From Ga0077548 sp035440445 (GTDB taxonomy: Bacteria > Pseudomonadota > Alphaproteobacteria > Rhizobiales > Xanthobacteraceae), in assembly GCA_035440445.1 (NCBI GenBank), contig DAORMJ010000017.1, positions 19,261 to 83,260 on the forward strand: 64,000 nucleotides of DNA. The letters are read 5' to 3'. Below, in pieces: positions 1 through 9,226 of the stretch. The translations under genes and the position numbers were made by a program. How positions within the stretch are numbered: the first letter of the stretch is position 1; each line of letters begins with the position of its first letter. The notes beneath the pieces are model-generated. The model did not search any database and was not told where the DNA came from. It worked only from the letters and a program-made list of their open reading frames with translations.

Positions 1-786
1 GAAGCGCGGGCTGAACGCCATGTTCGGAAAATCGCCGACAATCTCGCGCTGCCCGGTCTCGATATTGAGCAACACCACGCGCGGCGGCTGGTCGCCGCGG
101 CCGTAGGACATGTAGGTGATTTCCTGATTGGTCGGCGAGAAGCGCGGCGTCAGCACCAACTCGTCGCCGCGCGTCAGATAGCGCACGTTCGCGCCGTCCT
201 GATCCATGATCGCAAGCCGCTTCACGCGGCGGTCCTTCGGGCCGGTCTCGTCGACATAGACGATGCGCGTGTCGAAATAGCCCTTCTCGCCGGTGAGGCG
301 CTGATAGATCAGATCGGAAATGATGTGCGCAATGCGCCGCCAGTTTTCCGGCTGCGTGAGGAATTGCTGGCCGATCATGTATTGGCCGGCGGAAATATCC
401 CAGAGCCGGAAGGCGACCGAGAAGCGGCCATCGCCCTGCCGGACGACGCGGCCGGTAACAAGCGTCTGCGCATTGATCACGCGCCAGTCCTGAAAGCGGG
501 GCGCGACATCGATATTGCCGATGCGTTCGATAAAGGCCGCCGGGTCGACCGGCGCGAACAGGCCGGAGCGGCGCAGGTTGTTCGTAATCACGCCGGAGAT
601 GCCGCGGCCGGTATCCTGCTCGCCCTGCCCGCCGACGAATTCGGTGATCGCGATCGGCAAGGGCTGCACGGTGCCGCGCGTGATGTCGACCCGCGTCTGC
701 GCGAGCGCAAGACGCGGCGCGGAAAGCGCGAGCGCCGCGGTGCCGGCGGTAAGCAACAGATTGCGGCGGGAGAATTGAGCGGTCAT
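1..786 (-). CDS. tolB: Tol-Pal translocation protein TolB, N-terminal part (gene runs off the window)
   Basis: Periplasmic beta-propeller protein of the Tol-Pal envelope complex, which links the TolQRA motor to Pal and the outer membrane. The 262 visible codons begin with a signal peptide (about residues 1-29, ending ALA-Q) that carries SRRNLLL, a Tat-like twin-arginine start. The amino-terminal TolB domain follows (DITRGTVQPLPIAI, GVITNNLRRSGLF, WRVINAQTLVTGRV), and then the first propeller strands (VYVDETGPKDRRVKRLAIMD, LTPRFSPTNQEITYMSY). The carboxyl end lies outside the window. It is the last gene seen of a minus-strand tolQ-tolR-tolA-tolB order, 52 bases downstream of tolA. The start chosen is the ATG just ahead of the signal peptide. 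Family assignment is firm; Tat export is only inferred from the motif. Confidence 0.93.
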   Translation of the reverse strand, partial: MTAQFSRRNLLLTAGTAALALSAPRLALAQTRVDITRGTVQPLPIAITEFVGGQGEQDTGRGISGVITNNLRRSGLFAPVDPAAFIERIGNIDVAPRFQDWRVINAQTLVTGRVVRQGDGRFSVAFRLWDISAGQYMIGQQFLTQPENWRRIAHIISDLIYQRLTGEKGYFDTRIVYVDETGPKDRRVKRLAIMDQDGANVRYLTRGDELVLTPRFSPTNQEITYMSYGRGDQPPRVVLLNIETGQREIVGDFPNMAFSPRF

Positions 787-838
787 GACGTGAAGCCTCT
801 AGGCTGGCCGTAAACGGTTCAAGCGAATGTTCGTGACC

Positions 839-1735
839 TCAACCGCGCACGGTCTGCGGCGGGGCGAAGTTAAAGATCATATCCTTCCAGAAATTATACT
901 TGCCAGCCGAAAGCATCTTGTAGGGCTGGCAGGCGATCACCGCACGCACCGCGCTTTCCGCGGTGGTCTGGAATGCGGGGCTGGCGCCGGTATTGAGCAC
1001 CTGCGGGGGTGCCGCAAGCGTGCCGTCCGGTTTCATCTGGATGCGCAGTTCGACTACCGCGCGCTCGACGTTGCCGACGCCCGGAAGCACGTTCCAGCAT
1101 TTCTCGACGTGGCGCGCGAGCGCGACCAGCTCGTCCATCGAGAGCATGTTGTCCTGGCCTTTCGGCGTGCCGAGATTGGCGTTCGATTTCTGCTCGCCCG
1201 CGTTCTTCTTGCGCGACGGCGCGCGGCGGTCGAGGAGCTCGGCGATCTTGTCCGGATCGAAGTCGTGCCTGGTCTTCACCGGCGGTGCTTTTTCCTTCAC
1301 GATCTTCTTCGGCGTTTCTTTTTTCTTCTCGGCCTTCTTCTGCTCTTCCTCGAGCTTCTTGGCGATCGCGTCCGGCGAAGGCGTCGGATCGGGCTTCGCG
1401 ACCTCCTTCTTAGGCTCTTCTTTCTTCTCGACCTTCTGCTCGGTCTGCTGCGGAGGCGGCGGGGTGGATTTCACCTCGCGGTCCTTGATCGGCAGATTGG
1501 CGTCGGTGACGGGCGTCGGATCGGCTTTCTTCTCGGCCTGCTTCACGGGCTCTGGGCGGTTCTCCGCTTTAGTCTTGCCCTGCTTCATCTTCGTCACTTC
1601 GGTGATGGAGACGAGATCGATCGGCAACGTATCCATCGGCGGCGCTTCGTTCGGCTTCACCGAGGCAAAGTGAATCAGTCCCCAGCCGAGGACGATGGCA
1701 TGCAATGCGGTGGAGATGGTGAAGCCGGGGCGCAT
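839..1735 (-). CDS. tolA: Cell envelope integrity protein TolA / TonB C-terminal-like
   Basis: Inner-membrane protein that spans the periplasm and passes proton-motive energy from TolQR to TolB/Pal. It is 298 aa with the usual three parts: one N-terminal membrane helix (about residues 6-25, STALHAIVLGWGLIHFA), a long Lys/Glu/Pro-rich stretch (about 45-195, with EKKEEPKKE and KKAEKKKETPKK) expected to be an extended or helical stalk, and a C-terminal TonB/TolA-type domain (about 205-298, HVEKCWNVLPGVGN, VVELRIQMKPDGTL, AVIACQPYKM). It lies eight bases downstream of tolR in the same operon. Low-complexity codons in the middle make several false reading frames on the other strand. Confidence 0.92.
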   Translation of the reverse strand: MRPGFTISTALHAIVLGWGLIHFASVKPNEAPPMDTLPIDLVSITEVTKMKQGKTKAENRPEPVKQAEKKADPTPVTDANLPIKDREVKSTPPPPQQTEQKVEKKEEPKKEVAKPDPTPSPDAIAKKLEEEQKKAEKKKETPKKIVKEKAPPVKTRHDFDPDKIAELLDRRAPSRKKNAGEQKSNANLGTPKGQDNMLSMDELVALARHVEKCWNVLPGVGNVERAVVELRIQMKPDGTLAAPPQVLNTGASPAFQTTAESAVRAVIACQPYKMLSAGKYNFWKDMIFNFAPPQTVRG

Positions 1736-1743
1736 GACTCCGG

Positions 1744-2187
1744 TCAGGACCCCTCGATCTCGGTGACGAGCGCGACCTTGCGATAGCCGGCAGCCTGCAG
1801 ACGGCCCATGACTTTCATCACGGTGCCGTAGTCGACCTTCTTGTCGCCGCGGACATAGATGCGCTCTTCCACGCCCTGCTTCGCGACGGCTTTCAGCTTA
1901 TCGACCAGTTCCTCGATCTTGATCTCGGTGCTTTGCAAAAACACCTGACCCTTGTCGTTGACCGAAAGGGTGAGCGGCTCGCGCTCCTGGTCGAGCGATT
2001 TCGCCTGACTCTGCGGCAGATCGATCGGCACGCCGACGGTCAGCAGAGGTGCGGAGATCATGAAGATGATGAGCAGCACGAGCATGACGTCGACGAGCGG
2101 CGTCACGTTGATTTCGGCGCTGACGCCGCGGCCGCGCACGCGCGACGAACGCCGCTCGCCCGCCCCCGAACTTCCGCTCATGCCCAT
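1744..2187 (-). CDS. tolR: Tol-Pal system protein TolR
   Basis: Biopolymer-transport subunit (ExbD/TolR family) forming the proton channel with TolQ. It is 147 aa: a short basic cytoplasmic N-terminus, a single membrane helix starting at INVTPLVDVMLVLLIIF with the conserved proton-carrying Asp at residue 33, and a periplasmic domain (LTVGVPIDLPQS, LTLSVNDKGQVFLQ, ERIYVRGDKKVDYGTVMKVM) of standard ExbD form. Length and motifs are ordinary. It lies between tolQ (35 bases upstream) and tolA (8 bases downstream), so co-transcription is expected. Confidence 0.95.
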   Translation of the reverse strand: MGMSGSSGAGERRSSRVRGRGVSAEINVTPLVDVMLVLLIIFMISAPLLTVGVPIDLPQSQAKSLDQEREPLTLSVNDKGQVFLQSTEIKIEELVDKLKAVAKQGVEERIYVRGDKKVDYGTVMKVMGRLQAAGYRKVALVTEIEGS

Positions 2188-2222
2188 GTCAGGTTGCCCA
2201 TGTCAGCGTCCAAGCAAGCATC

Positions 2223-3014
<792 letters not shown>

Positions 3015-3219
3015 CGAAAATCCTTTGCATGCGGCGCTTCACGCACCGCCGCGGCGCGCATCCGGGAATGAGAAGAATCGCGGAGCCCGGCAGTGCTCAC
3101 CCGCCCTGCACTTCGCGCTCGCCTGAGTCCCGTCAATACGGCACTGAATCTGTCCAAACTGCGGCGCAGACCTTCCGGTCCGCACTACAGAGAGAAGAAC
3201 TTATATGGTTAACAGTTGG

Positions 3220-3690
3220 TTAGCGGCTGGCCAGCGCGTCGGCGGACATGGCTTTTCGCAGCGCCTCGGGAATCCGTCGCGCCCGCCCGCCTGACACGAA
3301 AGCCGCCTTGACCATGGCTTCCAGGAGCAGCGTTTCGCCGCGGAACACTTCCTGTTTCAGCGTCAGCGAAGCGCCCGCGATCTCGGCGGGCGAGGTCACG
3401 ATGGTCAGCACGTCGTCCATATGCGCGGGCTTCAGGTATTCGAGCGTCATCGAACGCACGACGAAGGCGAAGCCCGGCGCTTCCTGCCCCGCTTCCTCGA
3501 ACAGTGCGCGGTGATCGACCCCGAGCAGGCGCAGAAAATCCGTGCGCCCGCGTTCCATGAAGCGCAGATAGCTCGCGTGATAGACCACGCCCGAGAAATC
3601 CGTGTCCTCGTAATAGACGCGCACCGCCATGACGTGCCTGCCGTTTTCGATACGGCCCGCAAGATCGGGCCAGCGTTCCGGCGTCTTCAT
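3220..3690 (-). CDS. ybgC: Tol-Pal-associated acyl-CoA thioesterase YbgC
   Basis: Hot-dog-fold thioesterase acting on short or acyl-ACP/CoA substrates, usually first in tol-pal clusters. It is 156 aa. The catalytic segment YYEDTDFSGVVYHASYL (about 26-42) carries the Asp, Val-Tyr-His and nearby residues typical of 4-hydroxybenzoyl-CoA thioesterase/YbgC proteins, followed by RFMERGRTDFLR. Its start codon overlaps the ruvB stop by four bases, so ruvC-ruvA-ruvB-ybgC read as one coupled transcript. The tol genes follow after a 205-base gap. The contribution of this enzyme to Tol function is not defined in most organisms. Confidence 0.9.
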   Translation of the reverse strand: MKTPERWPDLAGRIENGRHVMAVRVYYEDTDFSGVVYHASYLRFMERGRTDFLRLLGVDHRALFEEAGQEAPGFAFVVRSMTLEYLKPAHMDDVLTIVTSPAEIAGASLTLKQEVFRGETLLLEAMVKAAFVSGGRARRIPEALRKAMSADALASR

Positions 3691-4724
3691 TCTTCACCCT
3701 GATCGAATAGCGGCATCTGCGCGGTGTCGCGCTTGGGCTCCTGCAGGCCGAGATGCTTGTAGGCATGTGAGGTCATCATGCGGCCGCGCGGCGTGCGTTG
3801 GATGAACCCGCGCTGGATCAGAAACGGCTCGATGATGTCTTCGAGCGCGTCGCGCGGCTCGGAAAGTGCCGCCGAGATAGTTTCGATCCCGACCGGGCCG
3901 CCGGCGTAGAAGTCGGAGATGATGCGCAGGTAACGCCGGTCCATGGCATCGAGCCCGGCGCCGTCGACTTCGAGTTGCGAAAGCGCGCGATCCGCGGCCT
4001 TCGCGTCGATGGTCGCGACTTTATCGACCGCCGCGAAGTCGCGCACGCGCTTGAGCAAGCGTCCTGCGATGCGCGGCGTGCCACGTGCACGCTTCGCGAT
4101 CTCGCGCGCGCCATCCTTACTCATGCCGATATTCAGAACCCGCGCGCCGCGTTCGACAATGGTCTCCAATTCATCGACTTCATAGAAGCCGAGGCGAACC
4201 GGAATGCCAAAGCGATCACGCAAGGGCGTCGTGAGAAGCCCCGAGCGCGTGGTGGCGCCGACGAGCGTGAATTTCGCAAGCTCGATCTTCACCGAGCGCG
4301 CCGCCGGACCTTCACCGATGATGAGATCGAGTTGATAGTCCTCCATCGCCGGATAGAGCACTTCCTCGATATGCGGGTTCAGGCGATGGATCTCATCAAT
4401 GAAAAGCACGTCGCGCTCTTCGAGGTTCGTGAGCAGTGCCGCGAGGTCGCCTGCCTTCGCGATCACCGGGCCGGAGGTGGCGCGAAAATTCACGCCGAGT
4501 TCGCGCGCCACGATCTGCGCAAGCGTGGTCTTGCCGAGACCCGGCGGGCCCACGAGCAGCACATGATCGAGCGCTTCTTTGCGCGACTTCGCCGCCTCGA
4601 TGAAGACGGAGAGGTTTGCGCGCGCCTGTTGCTGGCCGATGAATTCGGAAAGCCGCTGCGGGCGCAGATGCGCGTCGGCGGAATCGTCGTCGCGTTGTTC
4701 TGCGGATACGAGACGGGAATTCAC
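3687..4724 (-). CDS. ruvB: Holliday junction branch migration ATPase RuvB
   Basis: AAA+ hexameric motor that drives branch migration of Holliday junctions with RuvA. It is 345 aa, normal length. Visible motifs are Walker A GPPGLGKT (59-66), Walker B DVLFIDEIH (105-113), sensor-like GATTRSG (about 156-162), an arginine-containing sensor 2 region (GTPRIAGRLLKRVRDFA), and the C-terminal winged helix (RGFIQRTPRGRMMT). It overlaps ruvA upstream by four bases and ybgC downstream by four bases, giving tight translational coupling. Confidence 0.98.
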   Translation of the reverse strand: MNSRLVSAEQRDDDSADAHLRPQRLSEFIGQQQARANLSVFIEAAKSRKEALDHVLLVGPPGLGKTTLAQIVARELGVNFRATSGPVIAKAGDLAALLTNLEERDVLFIDEIHRLNPHIEEVLYPAMEDYQLDLIIGEGPAARSVKIELAKFTLVGATTRSGLLTTPLRDRFGIPVRLGFYEVDELETIVERGARVLNIGMSKDGAREIAKRARGTPRIAGRLLKRVRDFAAVDKVATIDAKAADRALSQLEVDGAGLDAMDRRYLRIISDFYAGGPVGIETISAALSEPRDALEDIIEPFLIQRGFIQRTPRGRMMTSHAYKHLGLQEPKRDTAQMPLFDQGEE

Positions 4725-5341
4725 CGCGCCAGTTCCTTCAAACCGAGCCGGATCAGCGTTTCCACCGGCGCATCCTCATCGCCGGAAGCACGCACAGCGG
4801 CGGCAACGGCAGCACTCGCCTGAATCTCTCCATAGCCGAGATGCACGAGCGCGGAGACGGCGTCCGCCACCGGCTGCGGCGCGCGTTTCTCGGAAAGCTC
4901 GCCCTGCAACTGCACGACCGACGGATCGACGGTCGCAAAAGCCGGGGCCTTATCCTTCAACTCCGCAACGATGCGCGCGGCGAGCTTCGGACCCACGCCC
5001 GGCGTGCGCGCGACGGCCGTCTTGTCGCCGAGCGCAATCGCATTCGCGAGTTCGGCGGGCTTCAAGGTGGACAACACCGCGAGCGCCACGCGCGCGCCGA
5101 CACCCTGCACGCTTTGCAGGATGCGAAACCATTCGCGCTCCAGATCGTTGGTGAAGCCGAACAGCTTGATTTCCTGCTCGCGCACATGCGTTTCAATGGA
5201 GATCGTCGCGGCTTCGCCGGCTGGGGGCAGCGATTGCAGCGTGCGCGCCGAGCAATGCACGATATAGCCAACGCCATGCACGTCGATCACGACGAAGTCG
5301 TCGCCATAAGTATCGACCACGCCGCGCAGCTTGCCGATCAT
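4721..5341 (-). CDS. ruvA: Holliday junction branch migration protein RuvA
   Basis: DNA-binding tetramer that holds the Holliday junction and recruits RuvB. It is 206 aa with an N-terminal OB fold (MIGKLRGVVDTYGDDFVVID, VGYIVHCSARTL), two helix-hairpin-helix motifs (FRILQSVQGVGARVALAVLS and AVARTPGVGPKLAARIVAEL), and a small C-terminal domain III (ADAVSALVHLGYGEIQASAAV) that contacts RuvB. Start and stop codons overlap ruvC and ruvB by four bases each, the typical ruvCAB arrangement. Confidence 0.97.
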   Translation of the reverse strand: MIGKLRGVVDTYGDDFVVIDVHGVGYIVHCSARTLQSLPPAGEAATISIETHVREQEIKLFGFTNDLEREWFRILQSVQGVGARVALAVLSTLKPAELANAIALGDKTAVARTPGVGPKLAARIVAELKDKAPAFATVDPSVVQLQGELSEKRAPQPVADAVSALVHLGYGEIQASAAVAAAVRASGDEDAPVETLIRLGLKELAR

Positions 5342-5859
5342 GCGGAGGCTCCTCCCACCACACGCGAGAGGATATCCACGGCCTGCCGGTGATGCGCGTG
5401 ACAGACCGCGATCGCGAGCGCATCCGCCGCGTCGTCTGATTGCGGATCGGCCTTCGGCATCAACACACGGATCATCAGCCGGATCTGCGCCTTCTCGGCA
5501 CGGCCGGCGCCGACCACGGTTTTCTTGATGAGGTTCGGCGCATATTCCGCGACCCGCAGCCCCGCCTGCGCCGGCACCAGGAGCGCGATTCCGCGTGCCT
5601 GCCCGAGCTTCAGCGCCGAGCGCGGATCGGCGTTGACGAACGTCTCCTCGACCGCTGCCTCGTGCGGCCTGTGCTGCTCGACGACCGCGGCAAGGCCCTT
5701 ATGAATGAAAGCGAGCCGCTCGCTCAAGGATTCCCGCTCGTCGGAATTCACGGAGCCGCAGGCAATAAAGGTAAGGCGCGCGCCCTCGCACTCGATAATG
5801 CCCCAGCCGGTACGGCGGAGGCCGGGGTCAATACCGAGGATTCGATTCGCGCGGATCAT
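5338..5859 (-). CDS. ruvC: Crossover junction endodeoxyribonuclease RuvC
   Basis: Holliday junction resolvase, RNase H fold, 173 aa. The first catalytic Asp is in ILGIDPGLRRTGWG (D11), the Glu in AAVEETFVNADPRSALKLGQ, and the final acidic pair in QSDDAADALAIAVCHAHH. It is the first gene of the ruvCAB-ybgC unit. Upstream (5860-5935) is a short divergent spacer shared with the plus-strand TSUP transporter gene. Confidence 0.97.
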   Translation of the reverse strand: MIRANRILGIDPGLRRTGWGIIECEGARLTFIACGSVNSDERESLSERLAFIHKGLAAVVEQHRPHEAAVEETFVNADPRSALKLGQARGIALLVPAQAGLRVAEYAPNLIKKTVVGAGRAEKAQIRLMIRVLMPKADPQSDDAADALAIAVCHAHHRQAVDILSRVVGGASA

Positions 5860-5935
5860 GTCTGTGCTGATAACTCCGCTATCGAAGCCTGCCTAGGCCG
5901 CATGCTAGGGCTCGGGCCGCAACAAGGCATCCGAA

Positions 5936-6706
5936 TTGTCCGCCCTTTTCCCAGCGCTTGCGCCCTTCTTCGACGACCGGCTCGCCTACGCGGCCATGAT
6001 CGCGTTTCTGTCGGGCTTCGTGCGGGGCTTTTCCGGCTTCGGACAGGGCATGATTTATGTGCCGCTGATCGCAGCACTCTATGGCCCGCGGCTCGCGATC
6101 ACGACGATCCTGCTGATCGATCTGTTCTGCTCGGTTCCGTTTCTCTTTCCCGCGCTGCCGCACGTGCGGTGGAAGCAGATGCTCCCGCTCGCCGGTGCCG
6201 CGGCCCTCACCATTCCGCTCGGGACGCTGGCGCTCCTCTACATGGACCCCTCGCCGTTGCGCTGGGTGATTGCGATTTCGATCTTTGTTTGCGTGATCCT
6301 GCTCGCGAGTGGCTGGCGTTATCGCGGCACGCCCGGCACGCCGGTGACGCTCGGGGTCGGCGCGATCTCCGGACTTCTCGGCGGCGCGATTCAGATACCC
6401 GGACCTCCGGTGATTCTGTTCTGGCTTAGCGGCACGCTTTCGGCGGTCGCGGTGCGCGCGAACTTCATCGCCTATTTCGCGCTCTTCGATGTGTTCTCGA
6501 TCGCCGTCTATGGCTGGAGCGGGCTCATGACGAACGACGTTTTTCTGTTCGGCCTTCTGATGTTCATGCCGTTCATCGCAGGCGCCGCAGGCGGCTCGAT
6601 GGTTTTCGTCTTCATGTCGGACAGGAATTACCGCGCTGCGGCCTATGTGCTGATCCTGATCGCGGCGGCACTAAGCCTGCCGTTATTCGACGGATTTCTT
6701 CGCTGA
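5936..6706 (+). CDS. TSUP/TauE-SafE family membrane transporter
   Basis: Predicted inner-membrane exporter or importer of the sulfite exporter TauE/SafE (TSUP, DUF81) family; substrate unknown. It is 256 aa and mostly hydrophobic, with about eight membrane helices and the duplicated TSUP motif (FLSGFVRGFSGFGQGMIYVP near the N-terminus and ISGLLGGAIQIPGPPVILFW in the middle). The start taken is a TTG without a clear Shine-Dalgarno; an ATG 20 codons further in (MIAFLSGFV) is possible. The stop lies inside the end of the convergent EamA gene (24-base overlap). Family sure, start and substrate unsure. Confidence 0.82.
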   Translation: MSALFPALAPFFDDRLAYAAMIAFLSGFVRGFSGFGQGMIYVPLIAALYGPRLAITTILLIDLFCSVPFLFPALPHVRWKQMLPLAGAAALTIPLGTLALLYMDPSPLRWVIAISIFVCVILLASGWRYRGTPGTPVTLGVGAISGLLGGAIQIPGPPVILFWLSGTLSAVAVRANFIAYFALFDVFSIAVYGWSGLMTNDVFLFGLLMFMPFIAGAAGGSMVFVFMSDRNYRAAAYVLILIAAALSLPLFDGFLR

Positions 6707-7585
6707 GAACACGTCATTCAGCACGCCGCTTGCGAGCAATACGCCGGCACCGGTCGTGATCACGCCGAAGATCGAAGCCGCATCGGGAATTTCTTTCAGC
6801 ACCGGAATCGCAATCAGCGTCGCAAGCGCCGGTACCAGCGCCACGAATGCCGCCGCGCGCGACGCACCGAGCCGCGCAATCCCGATGTTGTAGAGGACAA
6901 GCGCCACGAGCCCCGAGCCGATGCCCTGGATCAGCGCCTGCAGCAGGATTTCGTTGATTGCGCCGTGCCTGTAGGCATCGATCAGTTGCGGCGCACCGAA
7001 CGGCAGAACGGCGAGCGTCGACCAGAAGCCGATGAGCGCCGTCATCTCGATTGCGCTGATACCGACGAGGCGGAACGAAACCGTGTAGCAGGCCCACCAG
7101 AGTGCAGCCATCAGCAGCATCGCATGACCGATGCTGACCTCGCTGCTCATGGCAGTGAGGCTCCTGCCCGCGACCACCGCAACGCCCGCGGCGCAGAGCG
7201 CGAAGCCTGCGGCCCGCGCCCAGCCCAGCCGTTCCTTGAAAACCACCACCGAGATGAGCGCGACCAGAAGCGGCATGGTGCCCGGCACCAGCGGGCCGAT
7301 GTCGGCCGCGGGCGCGCGCCGCATGGCGTAACCCATCAGGATCAGGAACGGCAGTCCAGCGCCCAGGATGCACAGCAGGAACGGAACCGTTTTGCCCTTG
7401 GGCCAGAGCCGGATGCGAAAGAGCAATGGCGCGAGGAGGATCGTGGGAATGCCGACCCGCAGCAGCGCCACCGAAGCCGGTGTCAGCGCGCCGATCACCG
7501 CATGGCGCGTAAGCACCACCCACGCGCCCCAGATCGTCACCGCAGAGATGATCGCGGCGTAACCGAGTGCGCGTGAATTGTTCAC
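6683..7585 (-). CDS. EamA/DMT-superfamily permease
   Basis: Drug/metabolite transporter superfamily protein with two EamA repeats and about ten membrane helices in 300 aa (ISAVTIWGAWVVLTRHAVIG opening the first repeat, MLLMAALWWACYTVSFRLVG opening the second). Proteins of this family export amino acids or other small metabolites, but the substrate cannot be read from sequence. It begins four bases inside the end of yebC (ATGA coupling) and ends 24 bases into the convergent TSUP gene, so the two transporter genes share their 3' ends. Confidence 0.85.
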   Translation of the reverse strand: MNNSRALGYAAIISAVTIWGAWVVLTRHAVIGALTPASVALLRVGIPTILLAPLLFRIRLWPKGKTVPFLLCILGAGLPFLILMGYAMRRAPAADIGPLVPGTMPLLVALISVVVFKERLGWARAAGFALCAAGVAVVAGRSLTAMSSEVSIGHAMLLMAALWWACYTVSFRLVGISAIEMTALIGFWSTLAVLPFGAPQLIDAYRHGAINEILLQALIQGIGSGLVALVLYNIGIARLGASRAAAFVALVPALATLIAIPVLKEIPDAASIFGVITTGAGVLLASGVLNDVFSAKKSVE

Positions 7586-8328
7586 GCCGAGAGCTTTGCC
7601 ATCAGCGATTCCGAGAATTCGAAATTGCCATAGACGTTCTGCACGTCGTCGTTCTCTTCGAGATTTTCGACGAGCTTCATCAGTTTTTCGCCTGCTTCGT
7701 CGTCTACCGCGATGGTGTTCTGCGGCCGCCAGGTGAGACCGCTTTTCTTCGGTTCGCCGAACTTCGCTTCCAGCGCCTTCTGCACTTCGTTGAGACTTTC
7801 GACCGCCGTGACGATCTCGTGTCCTTCGTCGGAAGAGATCACGTCGTCCGCACCGGCTTCGATACCGGCTTCCAGCATCGCGTCGTCGCTCGCCTTGGCG
7901 CGGTCGTATTCGATGAGCCCGATGTGGTTGAACATGAAGGAAACGGCGCCCGTTTCCGCAAGTGAGCCGCCGCTCTTTGTGAAGAACGAGCGCACTTCCG
8001 AAACCGTGCGGGTGCGGTTGTCGGTGAGCGCTTCCACGATCAGCGCGACGCCGCCGGGGCCGTATCCTTCGTAGCGGATGCTGTCGAAGTTATCGCCCTC
8101 GCCGCCGGCCGCCTTCTTGATTGCACGTTCGATATTGTCCTTCGGCATGTTTTCCGCGCGCGCAGCCAGGATGGCGGCGCGCAGGCGCGGGTTCATGGCC
8201 GGGTCCGGAAGGCCCATCTTGGCGGAAACGGTAATTTCGCGCGCGAGCTTTCCGAAGAGCTTGGAACGGGCGGCGTCCTGACGCCCCTTCCGGTGCATGA
8301 TGTTCTTGAATTGCGAATGGCCGGCCAT
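7582..8328 (-). CDS. yebC: YebC/PmpR family transcription/translation regulator
   Basis: Widely conserved YebC/PmpR/TACO1 protein, 248 aa, the usual length. It opens with the family signature MAGHSQFKNIMHRKGRQDAA and continues with KLFGKLAREITVSAKMG and IERAIKKAAGG (domain I), then the acidic alpha/beta domains (GPGGVALIVEALTDNRTRTV, LAETGAVSFMFNHIG). Members bind DNA or act on ribosomes stalled at difficult motifs; which role applies here cannot be decided. In many bacteria yebC lies next to ruvC; here it is about 1.7 kb away, separated by two transporter genes. Confidence 0.95.
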   Translation of the reverse strand: MAGHSQFKNIMHRKGRQDAARSKLFGKLAREITVSAKMGLPDPAMNPRLRAAILAARAENMPKDNIERAIKKAAGGEGDNFDSIRYEGYGPGGVALIVEALTDNRTRTVSEVRSFFTKSGGSLAETGAVSFMFNHIGLIEYDRAKASDDAMLEAGIEAGADDVISSDEGHEIVTAVESLNEVQKALEAKFGEPKKSGLTWRPQNTIAVDDEAGEKLMKLVENLEENDDVQNVYGNFEFSESLMAKLSA

Positions 8329-8398
8329 ATGGGTCTATCCCGCTCGATTTGGCGCGGGTTTATAACAAGCGGCCTCGCGAAGGGAAGCAGGCCTGACG

Positions 8399-9223
8399 TC
8401 AACCCTGCCAGAACTTTGGCCGTGCCTCTTCTAGAACGCCGCCGATCCGCACCGGGGCGACATGCGTGGCAAGGCCCGTGGCATCGTCGGTTTCGACCGC
8501 AAGGCCCGAAACGGTGGCCTTGCCGGTGGCGGGCTCAAAACGGCCCGACGGAATCTTGGTCTGGAAACGCCGGATCGGCTCGTCCTTGTTCATGCCGAGC
8601 ACGCTCTGGTAATCGCCGCACATGCCGATGTCCGACACGAAAGCGGTGCCACCGGGCAGGATGCGGTGATCCGCGGTGGGCGCGTGGGTGTGGGTACCGA
8701 CCTGCATCGAGATGCGCCCGTCCAGGAGATAGCCGAGTGCCTGCTTCTCGCTCGTCGCTTCCGCATGGAAATCGACAAGGATCGCGTCGGCATGCTCGCG
8801 AAGCCGGCAGGCTTCTAACTCCCGCTCGATCGCCGCGAAGGGGTCGTCGAGCGCCTCCATGAAGACGCGGCCCATCGCATTGATGACCAGCACGCGCTTG
8901 CCACTCTTCGATTCGAGCATCGCGGCACCACGCCCCGGCGTGCCTTTCGGATAGTTCAGCGGACGGATGAGCCTGGGCGCGCGTTCGATGAAGACCAGCG
9001 CCTCGCGCTGATCCCAGGAATGATTGCCGAGCGTGATCGCGTCCGCTCCGGCATCGGTGACTTCGTTATAGATCGCTTCGGTGATGCCGAAGCCGCCTGC
9101 GGAATTCTCACCATTGATGGCGACGAAATCGAGCTTCCAATCCCTGATGAGCGACGGCAGGAGATCGACGACAGCAACACGGCCCGAACGCCCGACAATG
9201 TCTCCAAGGAATAGAATACGCAT
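8399..9223 (-). CDS. YmdB-type metallophosphoesterase (TIGR00282 family)
   Basis: Calcineurin-fold phosphodiesterase of the YmdB family, 274 aa. Metal-binding motifs in order: RILFLGDIVGRSGR (Asp), NGENSAGGFG (Asn/Glu), TLGNHSWDQ (Asn-His), VDFHAEATSEK (His) and VGTHTHAPTADHRILPGG (His-Thr-His). Bacillus YmdB hydrolyses 2',3'-cyclic nucleotides and affects sporulation and biofilm; the alphaproteobacterial role is not established. It is three bases downstream of the 5-formyltetrahydrofolate cyclo-ligase gene, so these two are co-transcribed. Confidence 0.9.
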   Translation of the reverse strand: MRILFLGDIVGRSGRVAVVDLLPSLIRDWKLDFVAINGENSAGGFGITEAIYNEVTDAGADAITLGNHSWDQREALVFIERAPRLIRPLNYPKGTPGRGAAMLESKSGKRVLVINAMGRVFMEALDDPFAAIERELEACRLREHADAILVDFHAEATSEKQALGYLLDGRISMQVGTHTHAPTADHRILPGGTAFVSDIGMCGDYQSVLGMNKDEPIRRFQTKIPSGRFEPATGKATVSGLAVETDDATGLATHVAPVRIGGVLEEARPKFWQG

Positions 9224-9226
9224 CCA

